A stretch of DNA of 64,000 bases from Nitrospirillum viridazoti (GCF_007827975.1 NZ_VITT01000007.1), one strand, 5' to 3'; shown: positions 1 to 8,903, numbered from the stretch's first letter. Made by a program: numbers and translations. The notes: a model not told the origin generated them from the sequence alone.

Positions 1-2244
1 GACGTCGCCGGTGGATAGGCCGTAACGGGCGGCCTTGGCCCGGTCCACCGTGATCTTGATGGTGGGCTGGCCCAGCGACTTGAAGACACCCAGGTCGGTC
101 ACGCCAGGCACGGTGGACATCACCTGCTTGATGCGGTTGGCGGTCTTCTCCAGCGTCTCAAGATCATTGCCGAACAGCTTGACCGAGTTCTCGCCCTTCA
201 CGCCGCTGGCCGCCTCCTCCACATTGTCCTCGATATATTGGGAGAAGTTGAACTCGATGCCGGGGAAGCGCTCGCTCAGCTTCGCCTCGATGTCGCGGGT
301 CAGGCGTTCCTTGTCCCAGCCCTTGGGCCAGCTGTCGAAGGGCTTCAGCGGCACGAAGAACTCGGCATTGAAGAAGCCGGTGGCGTCGGTGCCGTCATCG
401 GGGCGCCCATGCTGGGAGATGACGGTCTCCACCTCTGGATAATCCTTGATGATGCGGCGGATGCCGTCCACCGCCTCGGTCCCCGCCTCCAACGAGATGG
501 ACAGGGGCAGGTTGGCGCGGATCCAGAGGTTGCCCTCCTCCAGGTGCGGCAGGAATTCCATGCCCATGAAGCGGGTGCAGACGATGGCCAGCACCATCAG
601 CGCACCGGCCACGGCCAGCACCAGGCGCCTGTTGGCCAGGGCCAGGCGCAACAGGGGCGGGTACAGGTGGTGCAGCACTCGCACCACCACCGTGTCCCGC
701 TCCCGCACCTGCTCGGGCAACAGGATGGCGCTCAAGGCGGGGGAGATGGTGAAGGTGGCGATCAGGCCGCCGGCGATGGCGTAGGCGTAGGTCTTGGCCA
801 TGGGACCGAAGATGTGCCCTTCCACCCCCGACAGGGTGAACAGCGGCACGAAGCCGGCGATGATGATGGCGGCGGAGAAGAAGATGGCGCGGTTGACCTC
901 GACGGCGGAGTTGGCGATGACGCCGAACCTGCCGCGCAAGATCACCTCCTGCCGCACACTGTGCATGATGGAGGATTTGGCGAACCGTTCCTTGGGCGGC
1001 TGCGCCAGGTGGCGGAAGATGTTCTCCACCATGATGACGGTGGCGTCCACGATCAGGCCGAAGTCGATGGCACCGACGGACAGCAGGTTGGCCGACTCCC
1101 CGCACAGGGTCATGATCAGGATGGCGAAGAACAGGGCGAAGGGCACCGTGGCGGCCACGATGACGGCGCTGCGCAAATCACCCAGGAACAGCCACTGCAC
1201 GAAGAAGATCAGGACGATGCCCATGACCATGTTGTGCAACACGGTGTGGGTGGTCAGGTCGATCAGGTCCGACCGGTCGTAGATGGTCTTGAGGTACACG
1301 CCCGGCGGCAGGATGCCTGACGTGTTGATCTTCTCCATCTCCGCCTTGGCGGCCAGGATGGTGGGTTTGCTCTCCGCCCCCCGGCGCATCAGCACGATGC
1401 CCTGGACGATGTCGTCCTGGCCGTCGCGGCCGGCGATGCCCAGGCGCGGCTGGTTGCCCACGGTGACGGTGGCGACGTCGCCCACCAGCACCGGCGCCCC
1501 GTTGTTGGCCGCCAGCATAGTGCCGCGGATGTCGTCCAGCGAATGGATCTGACCCACGCCGCGCACCACCATGGCCTGGTCGCCAATGTTCACCGTCTGG
1601 CCGCCGACATTGATATTGGCGTTGTTCAGGGCCTGCAGCACGCCCGGAATGGTCAGGCCGTAGGCGGTCAGCTTGCGCTGGTCCACCGTCACCTCGTAGG
1701 CCTTGGTCTTGCCGCCCCAGCCGGACACGTCGATGACGCCCGGCACGGCCTTGAACCGGCGCTGCAGCACCCAGTCCTGCAAGGTCTTGAGGTCGGTGAC
1801 GGAATAGCCCGGCGGCCCCACCACCTGATAGCGCAGGATCTCGCCGATGGGGCTTTCCGGCGAAATGGCCGGCTGCACACCCGACGGCAGGTTGGACAGC
1901 TGCGACAGCTGGTTGACCACCCGCTGCACCGCCTCGTCATAGGTGAAGTCGTAGGTGAACTGGATCTTGATGTCCGACAGCCCGAACAGCGAAACGGAGC
2001 GGATGGCCGTGACATGGGGGATGCCGGCCATCTGCACCTCGATGGGCACGGTGATGTAGCGCTCGATCTCCTCGGCCGACTGGCCGCTGTTCTGGGTCAC
2101 GATCTCCACCATGGGCGGGACCGGATCGGGATAGGCCTCGATGTTCAGGCGCAGGAAGGCGCCCACGCCCACCACCAGCAGGACGGCCAACGCCGCCAGC
2201 ATCAGCACGCGCTGACGCAGCGCGAAGATGACGACTTTGTTCAT
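1..2244 (-). CDS. CzcA/CusA-family heavy-metal efflux RND pump, 3' end cut by window edge
   Basis: Inner-membrane proton-driven pump of the heavy-metal efflux RND class; with an adaptor and an outer-membrane channel it exports divalent or monovalent metal ions from periplasm or cytoplasm. The frame runs open from an ATG at 2244 to the window edge, about 748 of the roughly 1030 residues usual for the family. It starts MNKVVIFALRQR with a first membrane segment. It then carries the porter region (NIEAYPDPVPP, ITVPIEVQMAGIP, GWGGKTKAYEVTV) and a hydrophobic block with FGLIVDATVIMVENIFRHL, the conserved transmembrane helix-4 region of HME pumps with its acidic residue. The start lies 4 nt after the adaptor stop, so the two form one operon. 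Which metal is exported cannot be read from the sequence. Family assignment is firm. Confidence 0.93.
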   Translation of the reverse strand, partial: MNKVVIFALRQRVLMLAALAVLLVVGVGAFLRLNIEAYPDPVPPMVEIVTQNSGQSAEEIERYITVPIEVQMAGIPHVTAIRSVSLFGLSDIKIQFTYDFTYDEAVQRVVNQLSQLSNLPSGVQPAISPESPIGEILRYQVVGPPGYSVTDLKTLQDWVLQRRFKAVPGVIDVSGWGGKTKAYEVTVDQRKLTAYGLTIPGVLQALNNANINVGGQTVNIGDQAMVVRGVGQIHSLDDIRGTMLAANNGAPVLVGDVATVTVGNQPRLGIAGRDGQDDIVQGIVLMRRGAESKPTILAAKAEMEKINTSGILPPGVYLKTIYDRSDLIDLTTHTVLHNMVMGIVLIFFVQWLFLGDLRSAVIVAATVPFALFFAILIMTLCGESANLLSVGAIDFGLIVDATVIMVENIFRHLAQPPKERFAKSSIMHSVRQEVILRGRFGVIANSAVEVNRAIFFSAAIIIAGFVPLFTLSGVEGHIFGPMAKTYAYAIAGGLIATFTISPALSAILLPEQVRERDTVVVRVLHHLYPPLLRLALANRRLVLAVAGALMVLAIVCTRFMGMEFLPHLEEGNLWIRANLPLSISLEAGTEAVDGIRRIIKDYPEVETVISQHGRPDDGTDATGFFNAEFFVPLKPFDSWPKGWDKERLTRDIEAKLSERFPGIEFNFSQYIEDNVEEAASGVKGENSVKLFGNDLETLEKTANRIKQVMSTVPGVTDLGVFKSLGQPTIKITVDRAKAARYGLSTGDV

Positions 2245-2248
2245 GATC

Positions 2249-3484
2249 TCAGTCGCCCTGCGCCGCGCGATCGATGAACAGCGCGCCTTTGGTCACCACG
2301 CTGTCCCCCGCCTTCAGGCCGTCCAACACCTCCACCAGGCCATCCTGCTGCCGCCCCAGGGTCACGGGGCGTAGCGCCAGGGCGTGGTGGGCGGCGTCGG
2401 CCACCCAGACGCGCGACACGTCGCCCTCATGGATCACGGCCCGTTCCGGCACGGCCAGGGCCGGGGTGGCGGGAGCGGTGGCCAGGCGCACGGTCGCCAT
2501 CATCTCCGGCTTCAGGGCGCCGTCGGCGTTGTCCAGGGTGACGCGCACCGCCAGGCGCCGGGTGGCCGGGTCGATGGCCGGCGCCACCGCCGTCACGCGG
2601 CCGCGGAACACCCGGGCCGGATAGGCGGGCACGCGCACCTCGACCTCCTGCCCCACGGCCACCGCCGGGGCATCGCCCTCGCGCACATTGGCCAACAGCC
2701 AGACGGTGGAAAGGTCGGCCAGGCTGAAGGCCATGGTGCCGCCGTTGGCCGCCCCGTTGACGTACTGGCCCGGGGAAACCTGGCGCTGCAGCACCGTGCC
2801 GGCGACGGGCGCGCGCACCGGCGTCGGCGCCAAAGCGACGCCCCCCTGTGTCAAGGCCGCAATCTCCTGCGGGGTGCGGCCCAGCACGCGCAGCCGGTCG
2901 CGGACGGCGGCCAGGGCCGCCTGCGCCGTGCGCGCGGCCGTTTCCGCCGTCACCAGGTCCACCTGGGCCTGCTGCCAATCCTTCAGGGCGCCGCCGTCGG
3001 CCTGGTACAGGTCACGCTGGCGCTGTTCCGTCACATGGGCCTGGCGCAGCTGGGCATCAGCCGCGGCGGCGGCCGACGCGGCGGCCGCCAGGTCGCTGCG
3101 CCCCTGCGCCATGTCGGTGGCGTCAACGGTCATGAGCACGGCGTCCTTGGCCACATGATCGCCCATGCGGACGGTCACAGTGCGCACCTGGCCGGAAACG
3201 GGGGAATAGACCGGCGTCGTCGCTTCATCATTGGCCGTCACCCGGCCATCGGTGTCGATGTGGGTTTGGAAGGGGTGTGGGGCCACGGTCTCCATGCCCA
3301 GCGTCGCCCACTGGCCCGGCGTCACCTGGAAGGTGCCGGGGGCGGCCTCGGGCTGGGGCGGCGGTGCCGGCGGCGCATCGCTTTCCCTGATCACGATCAT
3401 TCCCACGACCGCGGCCACCAGCAAGGCGGCACCCAGCCACTGCAGCCCGCGACCGGGACCGGGAAGAAGGCGGAAAGAAGGCAC
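2249..3484 (-). CDS. Efflux RND periplasmic adaptor subunit (CzcB/CusB type)
   Basis: Membrane-fusion protein linking the RND pump to an outer-membrane channel. I chose the GTG at 3484 because GGAG lies 8 nt before it; an in-frame ATG at 3616 would add 44 Cys/Pro-rich residues unlike the family. The roughly 411-residue protein has one N-terminal membrane anchor (WLGAALLVAAVVGMIVI), then the first lipoyl half (TPVYSPVSGQVRTVTVRMGD). A long Ala-rich alpha-hairpin follows, then the second lipoyl half (VRAPVAGTVLQRQVSPGQYV), a beta-barrel (VWLLANVREGDAPAVAVGQ) and a membrane-proximal domain. No His/Met-rich metal-binding N-terminus is visible. It is translationally close to the downstream pump gene (4-nt gap). 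Confidence 0.9.
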   Translation of the reverse strand: MPSFRLLPGPGRGLQWLGAALLVAAVVGMIVIRESDAPPAPPPQPEAAPGTFQVTPGQWATLGMETVAPHPFQTHIDTDGRVTANDEATTPVYSPVSGQVRTVTVRMGDHVAKDAVLMTVDATDMAQGRSDLAAAASAAAAADAQLRQAHVTEQRQRDLYQADGGALKDWQQAQVDLVTAETAARTAQAALAAVRDRLRVLGRTPQEIAALTQGGVALAPTPVRAPVAGTVLQRQVSPGQYVNGAANGGTMAFSLADLSTVWLLANVREGDAPAVAVGQEVEVRVPAYPARVFRGRVTAVAPAIDPATRRLAVRVTLDNADGALKPEMMATVRLATAPATPALAVPERAVIHEGDVSRVWVADAAHHALALRPVTLGRQQDGLVEVLDGLKAGDSVVTKGALFIDRAAQGD

Positions 3485-4118
3485 CCTAAACACTCCACGC
3501 GACAGTCGCGGGCAAACGGGGGAAGGCCTAAACAGCCGCGTCGCGATGACGCATCCGCACGGTGCACCGCAAAAACCAAGGAAACGCGGGATCGCACCTT
3601 TGCAGGGACAGGGCAATGGGCCATTTCAGCGCAGGCGCCGCCCGATTTATTGGAGACATTCCTAAATTTTATGGTTAGCGCATCATCGTCGTGTCGATTT
3701 GATTACGCCGCACCGCGCGCACCGCCGCCGGAATGGTTGTTTTCCTTGGAATGCGCTGCACCGCCGGCCCGTGGGCGGGCTTTCCCGCATGGCCGATGGG
3801 GGGGTTGAGGCGGCGCCCTTCGGCCGGCCGGGCCATTTGACGCAGGTCATAGGCCGAATGGCCGAAGACACAGTTTCGCCTCTCCACCGGCCGCCTTTGG
3901 TCATGCCGTCCGGCAGGCCGGATATTCCCATCCTCGACCCGCCTGATGCGTGGATAGGCATTCCGGCACGGCCCTTAGCGCTTTGGCCCGCCTGCCCGTT
4001 GCCACGGCAACCGGCCCCGCTATTTCCCGATTTGTTACCAGGGAAGGCCCGGTGGGCCCTTCCGAATGGATCGTGAGATGCGCCGTTGGGGCCGTCGAAG
4101 AAGGTCTGGAGGTCGCCC
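3485..4118. other. Intergenic region, 634 bp, no gene supported
   Basis: Divergent gap between the efflux operon (minus) and the small membrane-protein pair (plus). It must hold the efflux-operon promoter. A short AT-rich stretch lies at 3645-3690. Open frames here have poor composition or are antisense shadows; I see no MerR-type dyad that I would call an operator. Confidence 0.5.
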
Positions 4119-4376
4119 GTGCTGAACGCCCTGCGCAACCTTTTGTCGGTCACCGTCGTTCTTCTGCTGCTGGTTCCCCTGACGGATTTGGCCATGCAGG
4201 TGCTGCCCCCCGTCATCGGCGCGCTGCCGCCGTTGCTGGTGGGCCTGGTCTTCCTGGCCTTCATGGGCCAGGTGCTGGTGGCGGCCGTCCGCCATGCCCG
4301 CCTGCCGAGCATCCCCTTGCCCAAGCCTGGGACCGGCCCCCATCCCGGTTCCCTGACGAGAGAGATCGCCCCATGA
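4119..4376 (+). CDS. Small two-helix membrane protein, first of a paralogous pair
   Basis: An 85-residue protein from a GTG start with GGAGG at 4108-4112, 6 nt upstream. It consists of two hydrophobic helices (about residues 8-21 and 36-58) joined by a short TDLAMQVLPP segment, then a Pro-rich polar tail. It aligns without gaps to the next gene over residues 5-51, sharing LRN, DLA, LPP, VG and a Gln at position 51. The two genes overlap by 4 nt (ATGA), implying translational coupling. I do not recognise the family. The pair could form a hetero-oligomer in the inner membrane; function unknown. Confidence 0.72.
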   Translation: MLNALRNLLSVTVVLLLLVPLTDLAMQVLPPVIGALPPLLVGLVFLAFMGQVLVAAVRHARLPSIPLPKPGTGPHPGSLTREIAP

Positions 4377-4558
4377 ACGCCCCCCTCCGCAACATCCTTT
4401 ACGCCATCCTCAGCCTGCTGCTGATCATCATGCTGGTGGATTTGGCCGTGACCCTGCTGCCGCCCATCCTGGCAGAGGTGTTGCGCATCATCGTCGGCAT
4501 CGGTGTCTTCCTGTTCCTGCTGCAGTTCCTGGCGGGCCTGTTCCGCAGGACGCCTTGA
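4373..4558 (+). CDS. Small two-helix membrane protein, second of a paralogous pair
   Basis: A 61-residue protein whose ATG overlaps the preceding stop (ATGA). It has two hydrophobic helices (residues about 8-22 and 35-56) around VDLAVTLLPP and ends in basic FRRTP. Its spacing of LRN, DLA, LPP, VG and Gln51 matches the upstream gene exactly, so the pair arose by tandem duplication. A strong rho-independent terminator follows 24 nt later, closing the unit. Family and function are not recognised; the hydrophobic, nearly charge-free core suggests an integral inner-membrane component rather than a secreted peptide. Confidence 0.75.
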   Translation: MNAPLRNILYAILSLLLIIMLVDLAVTLLPPILAEVLRIIVGIGVFLFLLQFLAGLFRRTP

Positions 4559-4581
4559 CGCCTTAAAGTCCCGACAACGCC

Positions 4582-4618
4582 GAATAGGCCTGGCCACCAT
4601 CGCCAGGCCTATTCCTTT
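4582..4618 (+). terminator. Rho-independent terminator of the small membrane-protein pair
   Basis: A perfect 13-bp stem (4582-4594 with 4602-4614), a 7-nt loop, then CTTTTG on the plus strand. Confidence 0.85.
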
Positions 4619-4705
4619 TGTTCCCCTTTTGGACCTCTTTCCCCTTGACGGCGACCGCGCGTTCCCACACTCCATAAGGGCAAACCGGATGGGGAGATGC
4701 ACGCG

Positions 4706-5482
4706 ATGCGCAATGGTCTTCGGAACACCGCCACGGCTTTGGTCATGGCCGCCTGCCTGGCCGGCGGCACCGCCTTGGCGGCCGACGCCGCCGGAGGCGC
4801 GTCGGTTCCCGGCGACAAGCAGACACCGGGCCACCACACCTATATGTTCGTGCTGAGCTGGGAGCCGGAGTTCTGCTACCTGCACGGCGATGGCCATCCG
4901 GAGTGTGCCGCCGGCGACCGCACCACCAGCTTCGGCGCCACCCACCTGACCCTGCATGGCCTATGGCCGCAGTGGAGCAGCGCGTGCTCCCTCTCCGCCA
5001 AGGACAACGACCCCACCTGGAAGGACCGCGTGCTGCCGCCCCTGTCGCCCGCGGTGCAAGGTACCTTGGCGGAGGTCATGCCCGGCATCGCGTCCGGCCT
5101 CACCCTGCATGAATGGCAGAAGCACGGCTACTGCAGCGGCCTGTCTGCCGACCAGTACTACGCCCAGGCCGGCGCCATGGTGAAGACGCTGGGCGGCGGC
5201 AAGGCCGGCACCCTGCTGGCCGACGCCACGGGCAAAAGCGTGACGCGCAAGGCCCTGTGCGACGCCCTGGCCGCCGACTTCGGCGAGGCCGCGCGCCAGT
5301 CCGCAGTGCTGGGCACGGGCAAAGCCGCCTTCCTTACCCAGATCACCTTCACCCTGAAGGCCGCCGACGACGGCACCACCGCGCTCGACGCCGCCCACCT
5401 GACCGACAGCCCCGCCGACCAGCCCGGCCGCTGCGACAAGGGCAACCCGGATGAGGCGCTGAAGGTGGCGGGGTTCAAGTGA
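4706..5482 (+). CDS. Secreted ribonuclease T2 family protein
   Basis: Endoribonuclease cutting single-stranded RNA through a 2',3'-cyclic phosphate, acting in the periplasm or outside the cell. The ATG at 4706 is preferred over 4697 because GGGGAG (4691-4696) is 9 nt before it and abuts the other. The protein has 258 residues with a signal peptide (MRNGLRNTATALVMAACLAGG, cleavage near ALAADA). Both catalytic signatures are intact: CAS-1 LHGLWPQW (His) and CAS-2 HEWQKHGYC (His, Glu, Lys, His). Several Cys residues fit the family's disulfides (FCYLHGDGHPEC, ACSL, GYC). It has its own terminator upstream and is not obviously in an operon; likely used for RNA scavenging. Assignment is secure, physiological role inferred. 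Confidence 0.93.
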   Translation: MRNGLRNTATALVMAACLAGGTALAADAAGGASVPGDKQTPGHHTYMFVLSWEPEFCYLHGDGHPECAAGDRTTSFGATHLTLHGLWPQWSSACSLSAKDNDPTWKDRVLPPLSPAVQGTLAEVMPGIASGLTLHEWQKHGYCSGLSADQYYAQAGAMVKTLGGGKAGTLLADATGKSVTRKALCDALAADFGEAARQSAVLGTGKAAFLTQITFTLKAADDGTTALDAAHLTDSPADQPGRCDKGNPDEALKVAGFK

Positions 5483-5525
5483 TCACCCTTGATCCATGAC
5501 AGGCAGATGATGGACAGGTGAGCCT

Positions 5526-6377
5526 ATGTCGGGCGCGATACCCTTCGATTATGCATCACAGCAGGCGCCACTGATCGTTGTCGAGGGACAGCTTGGTGAA
5601 AAGGCGGAAAATGGGCGGATTGTCGTCGACACCGGCGCGACCGCCCCGTTCCCTATATTCCTCAGCGTATCCCAGGCCCAGAGACTGTACCTTCCGCTGT
5701 CGGGCGACGTTACGCCGGAAAGCTCGACGGCCATCGGCGGCGGACCGCAAACTTACCGGGAAGGGGAGTTGCCCGCCTTTTCGATCGGCCCCATCAAGCT
5801 GGAACATGCCAAGGTCGCGGTTCTGCCTATGATCGACGCCATGACGCGGCAGGTCGGCACCCCCGTCGATGCCATCGTCGGCTATCAGTTCCTTCGCAAC
5901 TATCGTTTCTCCATCGACTATGTCGCACACCAGATCGACTTCGCGGCGGCGATGGGGCGGGATGCCGACGCCTTGCCATTCAGCCTCGGCCTAAAGAAGC
6001 CCTTGATCCTGGTCCAGGCGACGGTGAACGGCACCGGTCCCTTCACCTTTGAAATCGACACCGGGGCCACTGTAACGACCCTGTCCCCGGACGCGGCGGA
6101 GCACGCCGGAGTTGTCGCCACGGGGGACGGTGTCCTCGGCGGCGCAGGCGGGACGGTGGCGGTCCGGCGCGGCGACGCGCGCATCACCCTTGGTGCCGTA
6201 AGTTACGATCTGAGGAATGTCAGCATTTCCGACCGCCTCTCCGCTGTCAGTTCGGCGGCCGGGTCGACGGTCGACGGCATTTTGGGGTTGGACTTCCTGT
6301 ATCGCACCAAGCTGACGATCGATTACCCAGGCGCCAAGGTATGGATCGTGGGGATGTCGTCACCCGGCACCCAGTAG
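5526..6377 (+). CDS. Two-lobed retropepsin-like aspartyl protease family protein
   Basis: Start ATG at 5526 with AGGTGAG 5 nt upstream; in-frame extension is blocked by a TGA in the preceding bases. The 283-residue protein contains two copies of a retropepsin-like domain, each with the catalytic DTGA signature: VVDTGATAPF near residue 36 and EIDTGATVTTL near residue 178. Each is followed by a hydrophobic-GG/GLDFLY type segment (IVGYQFLRNY and GILGLDFLYRTK). This fits the bacterial Asp_protease_2 family, where two lobes could form one active site. No signal peptide or membrane segment is visible, which is unusual since many relatives are exported. Proteolytic activity is inferred from motifs only. 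Confidence 0.82.
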   Translation: MSGAIPFDYASQQAPLIVVEGQLGEKAENGRIVVDTGATAPFPIFLSVSQAQRLYLPLSGDVTPESSTAIGGGPQTYREGELPAFSIGPIKLEHAKVAVLPMIDAMTRQVGTPVDAIVGYQFLRNYRFSIDYVAHQIDFAAAMGRDADALPFSLGLKKPLILVQATVNGTGPFTFEIDTGATVTTLSPDAAEHAGVVATGDGVLGGAGGTVAVRRGDARITLGAVSYDLRNVSISDRLSAVSSAAGSTVDGILGLDFLYRTKLTIDYPGAKVWIVGMSSPGTQ

Positions 6378-6389
6378 CGCCACCGCAAC

Positions 6390-6423
6390 AAAAAGGCGGC
6401 GCCCGCGAGGACGCCGCCTTTTT
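6390..6423. terminator. Bidirectional rho-independent terminator
   Basis: A 12-bp perfect stem (6390-6401 with 6412-6423), 10-nt loop, with A5 on the left arm and T5 on the right. It can stop both the protease gene (+) and gatA (-), which converge here. Confidence 0.9.
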
Positions 6424-6445
6424 CATTCCGGGACCGGAACGGCGC

Positions 6446-7930
6446 TTACGACACCAGGGGCGGCAGCGGCTGCGGGCCGGCCGCCTGTTCGATGACGTGG
6501 CCGACCTTCAACACGGTGGCCTCATCGAACGGACGGCCCAGCACCTGCAGGCCCAGGGGCAGGCCCTCGCTGCTCAGGCCGGCCGGCACCGACAGGCCGG
6601 GCAGGCCCGCCAGGTTGGCGGGAACGGTGAAGACGTCGTTCAGGTACATGGCGATGGGGTCGTCCATCTTCTCGCCGATGCCGAAGGCAGCCGACGGGGC
6701 GGTGGGCGTCAGGATGACGTCGCACTGCTCGTACGCCTTGGTGAAGTCCTCGGCGATGCGGGCCCGCACCTTCTGCGCCTTCAGGTAATAGGCGTCGTAG
6801 TAGCCGGCCGACAGCACGTAGGTGCCGATCATGATGCGGCGCTTCACCTCGGCGCCGAAGCCCTCGGCGCGGGTGTTCTCATACATCTCCTTCAGGTCCT
6901 TGCCCTCGACGCGCAGGCCGAAGCGCACGCCGTCATAGCGGGCCAGGTTGGAGGAGGCCTCGGCCGGGGCGACGATGTAGTAGGCCGGCAGGGCGTACTT
7001 GGTGTGCGGCAGGCTGATCTCAACCGGCGTGGCGCCGGCGGCCTTCAGCCATTCGATGCCCTGCTGCCACAGCTTCTCGATCTCCGCCGGCATGCCGTCG
7101 ACGCGGTATTCCTTGGGAATGCCCACGCGCAGGCCGCGGATGTCGCCGGTCAGGGCGGCGGCGTAGTCCGGCACCGGCACATCGATGGAGGTGCTGTCCT
7201 TGGGGTCGTAACCGGCCATGGAGCGCAGCATGAGCGCCGCGTCCTTCACCGTGCGGGTCATGGGGCCGGCCTGGTCCAGGGACGAGGCGAAGGCGACGAT
7301 GCCCCAGCGCGAGCAGCGGCCATAGGTGGGCTTGATACCGACGATGCCGACGAAGCTGGCCGGCTGGCGGATGGAACCACCGGTGTCGGTGCCAGTGGCG
7401 CCCAGCGCCAGGCGCGCGGCCACGGCGGCGGCCGAGCCACCCGAGGAACCGCCGGGCACCAGCTTGCGGGTGAAGTTGCCGGCTTCGTCCTTGGGAGACC
7501 ACGGGCTGATCACCGGGCCGTAGTGGCTGGTGATGTTGGCCGAGCCCATGGCGAATTCGTCCAGGTTCAGCTTGCCCAGCATGACGGCGCCGTCGCGGAA
7601 CAGCTGGGTGGTGACCGTGCTCTCATACGGCGGGACGAAGCCGTCCAGGATGTGGCTGGCGGCCGTGGTCTGCACGCCCTCGGTGCAGAACAGGTCCTTG
7701 ATGCCCAGGGGCAGGCCATCCAGGGCCCGCTGCTCGCCCTTGGCGTAGCGGGCGTCGGCGTCGGCCGCCTGCTTCAGCGCCACGTCCGGCGTCTCGATGA
7801 TGTAGGCGTTCAGTTCCTTGGTCGCCGCCATGGCGTCCAGGTGCGCCTGGGTCAGCTCAACGGCGGTGAACTCCTTGGCGGCCAGGCCGGCCAAGGCATC
7901 GGCCATGGTCAGGTGGGTCAGCTTCGTCAT
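6446..7930 (-). CDS. gatA: Asp-tRNA(Asn)/Glu-tRNA(Gln) amidotransferase subunit A
   Basis: Glutaminase/amidase subunit of GatCAB, which converts misacylated Glu-tRNA(Gln) or Asp-tRNA(Asn) to the amide form in organisms lacking the cognate synthetase. The start is the ATG at 7930 (MTKLTHLTMADALAGL), overlapping the gatC stop by one base; 494 residues is the usual length. The amidase signature is present: the catalytic Lys in LGIKDLFCTEG and the Gly/Ser-rich GGSSGGSAAAVA with TDTGGSIRQPA (Ser-cisSer-Lys triad). gatB is not adjacent in this window. It ends at a bidirectional terminator. Confidence 0.97.
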   Translation of the reverse strand: MTKLTHLTMADALAGLAAKEFTAVELTQAHLDAMAATKELNAYIIETPDVALKQAADADARYAKGEQRALDGLPLGIKDLFCTEGVQTTAASHILDGFVPPYESTVTTQLFRDGAVMLGKLNLDEFAMGSANITSHYGPVISPWSPKDEAGNFTRKLVPGGSSGGSAAAVAARLALGATGTDTGGSIRQPASFVGIVGIKPTYGRCSRWGIVAFASSLDQAGPMTRTVKDAALMLRSMAGYDPKDSTSIDVPVPDYAAALTGDIRGLRVGIPKEYRVDGMPAEIEKLWQQGIEWLKAAGATPVEISLPHTKYALPAYYIVAPAEASSNLARYDGVRFGLRVEGKDLKEMYENTRAEGFGAEVKRRIMIGTYVLSAGYYDAYYLKAQKVRARIAEDFTKAYEQCDVILTPTAPSAAFGIGEKMDDPIAMYLNDVFTVPANLAGLPGLSVPAGLSSEGLPLGLQVLGRPFDEATVLKVGHVIEQAAGPQPLPPLVS

Positions 7931-8217
7931 CACTCGACAACCTTGGGCACGGAAAAGAAATTCTCGGTGGCATCGGTGGCGTTGGCGACCACCTTTTCCG
8001 GATAACCGCCGTCGGTCACGGCGTCGGGGCGCCGGCGCAGGTTGGCGGCGACCACGCTGGTCATCGGTTCCACGTTTTGGGTGTCCACCTCGCCCAACAT
8101 CTCCACCCAATGCATGATGGTGTTGAGTTCGCCGGCCAGTTGCTCCAGATCGGAGTCCGGGACCTTGATGCGGGCGAGATGCGCGATCTTCGCCACGGTG
8201 GCCTTGTCGAGGGACAT
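7930..8217 (-). CDS. gatC: Asp-tRNA(Asn)/Glu-tRNA(Gln) amidotransferase subunit C
   Basis: Small subunit that stabilises the GatA-GatB interface. It has 95 residues, starting MSLDKATVAKIAHLARI, with the conserved LNTIMHWVEMLGEVDTQNVEP segment and a C-terminal FFSVPKVVE that ends as GatC proteins do. TGATG couples it to gatA. It is divergent from ruvX (101 bp between starts), the likely promoter region for both. Confidence 0.96.
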   Translation of the reverse strand: MSLDKATVAKIAHLARIKVPDSDLEQLAGELNTIMHWVEMLGEVDTQNVEPMTSVVAANLRRRPDAVTDGGYPEKVVANATDATENFFSVPKVVE

Positions 8218-8318
8218 GGTGCTAAGTCTCTCCTTCGGAATAAGGAGCCACGGGGGCGATGACAGGCGGCGTGTCGTATGCCGCCGGCCCCCGGGCGGCG
8301 CGGAAGGTAACACCCGGT

Positions 8319-8897
8319 ATGGCGATCCGCAACATCAGGGACCTCAAGGCCCAGCTGCCCCCCGGCGGGCGGCTGATGGGCCTGGATCTGGGGTCCAAGA
8401 CCATCGGCATGGCGATCTCCGACCCCGGCCTGACCGTGGCCTCGCCGGTCGGCACCATCATGCGACGCAAGTTCACGACCGATGTGCAGGATCTGGCCAA
8501 GGAGCTGCGCGGCCGCAACGTCGCCGGCTTCGTCATCGGCCTGCCCCGCAACATGGACGGCAGCGACGGCCCGGCTGCCCAATCCGCCCGCAGCTTCGCC
8601 CAGAACCTGATCGAACAGCCCCAGCTGCTGGGCGGCCAAGTGCCCGAGATCGCCTTCTGGGACGAACGCCTGTCCACCTCGGCCGTCAGCCGCATGATGA
8701 TCGAGTGGGACATGACCCGCAAACGCCGGGACGAGGTGGTCGACCGCATGGCCGCGGCCTACATCCTTCAAGGCGCCCTGGACTTCATGGCGGCCGAGGC
8801 CGCGCGCGCCGCCCTGGCCGCCCGTGACGAAGCGAAGGGTGACGCGGCGGGCCTGGATGGAAGACACGACGAAGAAGACCGCGACCGGGATGACTGA
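8319..8897 (+). CDS. ruvX: Holliday junction resolvase-like protein RuvX/YqgF
   Basis: RNase H-fold protein of the YqgF family, implicated in pre-16S rRNA 5' processing and proposed as a Holliday junction resolvase. The ATG at 8319 is chosen because the conserved beta-strand GLDLGSKTIGMAISD then falls at residues about 28-42. Acidic metal ligands are visible: Asp in GLDLG, Glu in WDERLST and Asp in VVDRMAAAYILQ. The 192-residue protein carries a polar C-terminal tail rich in Asp/Arg, longer than the usual 140-160 residues. It sits 6 nt before the AEC permease gene, so co-transcription is likely. Confidence 0.93.
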   Translation: MAIRNIRDLKAQLPPGGRLMGLDLGSKTIGMAISDPGLTVASPVGTIMRRKFTTDVQDLAKELRGRNVAGFVIGLPRNMDGSDGPAAQSARSFAQNLIEQPQLLGGQVPEIAFWDERLSTSAVSRMMIEWDMTRKRRDEVVDRMAAAYILQGALDFMAAEAARAALAARDEAKGDAAGLDGRHDEEDRDRDD

Positions 8898-8903
8898 CCA
8901 GCC

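Noticed and set aside
3683..4957. A 424-codon minus-strand frame across the small membrane-protein pair
   Set aside because: It spans a strong plus-strand terminator and two coupled plus-strand genes, and has Gln/Asp-rich low-complexity sequence.
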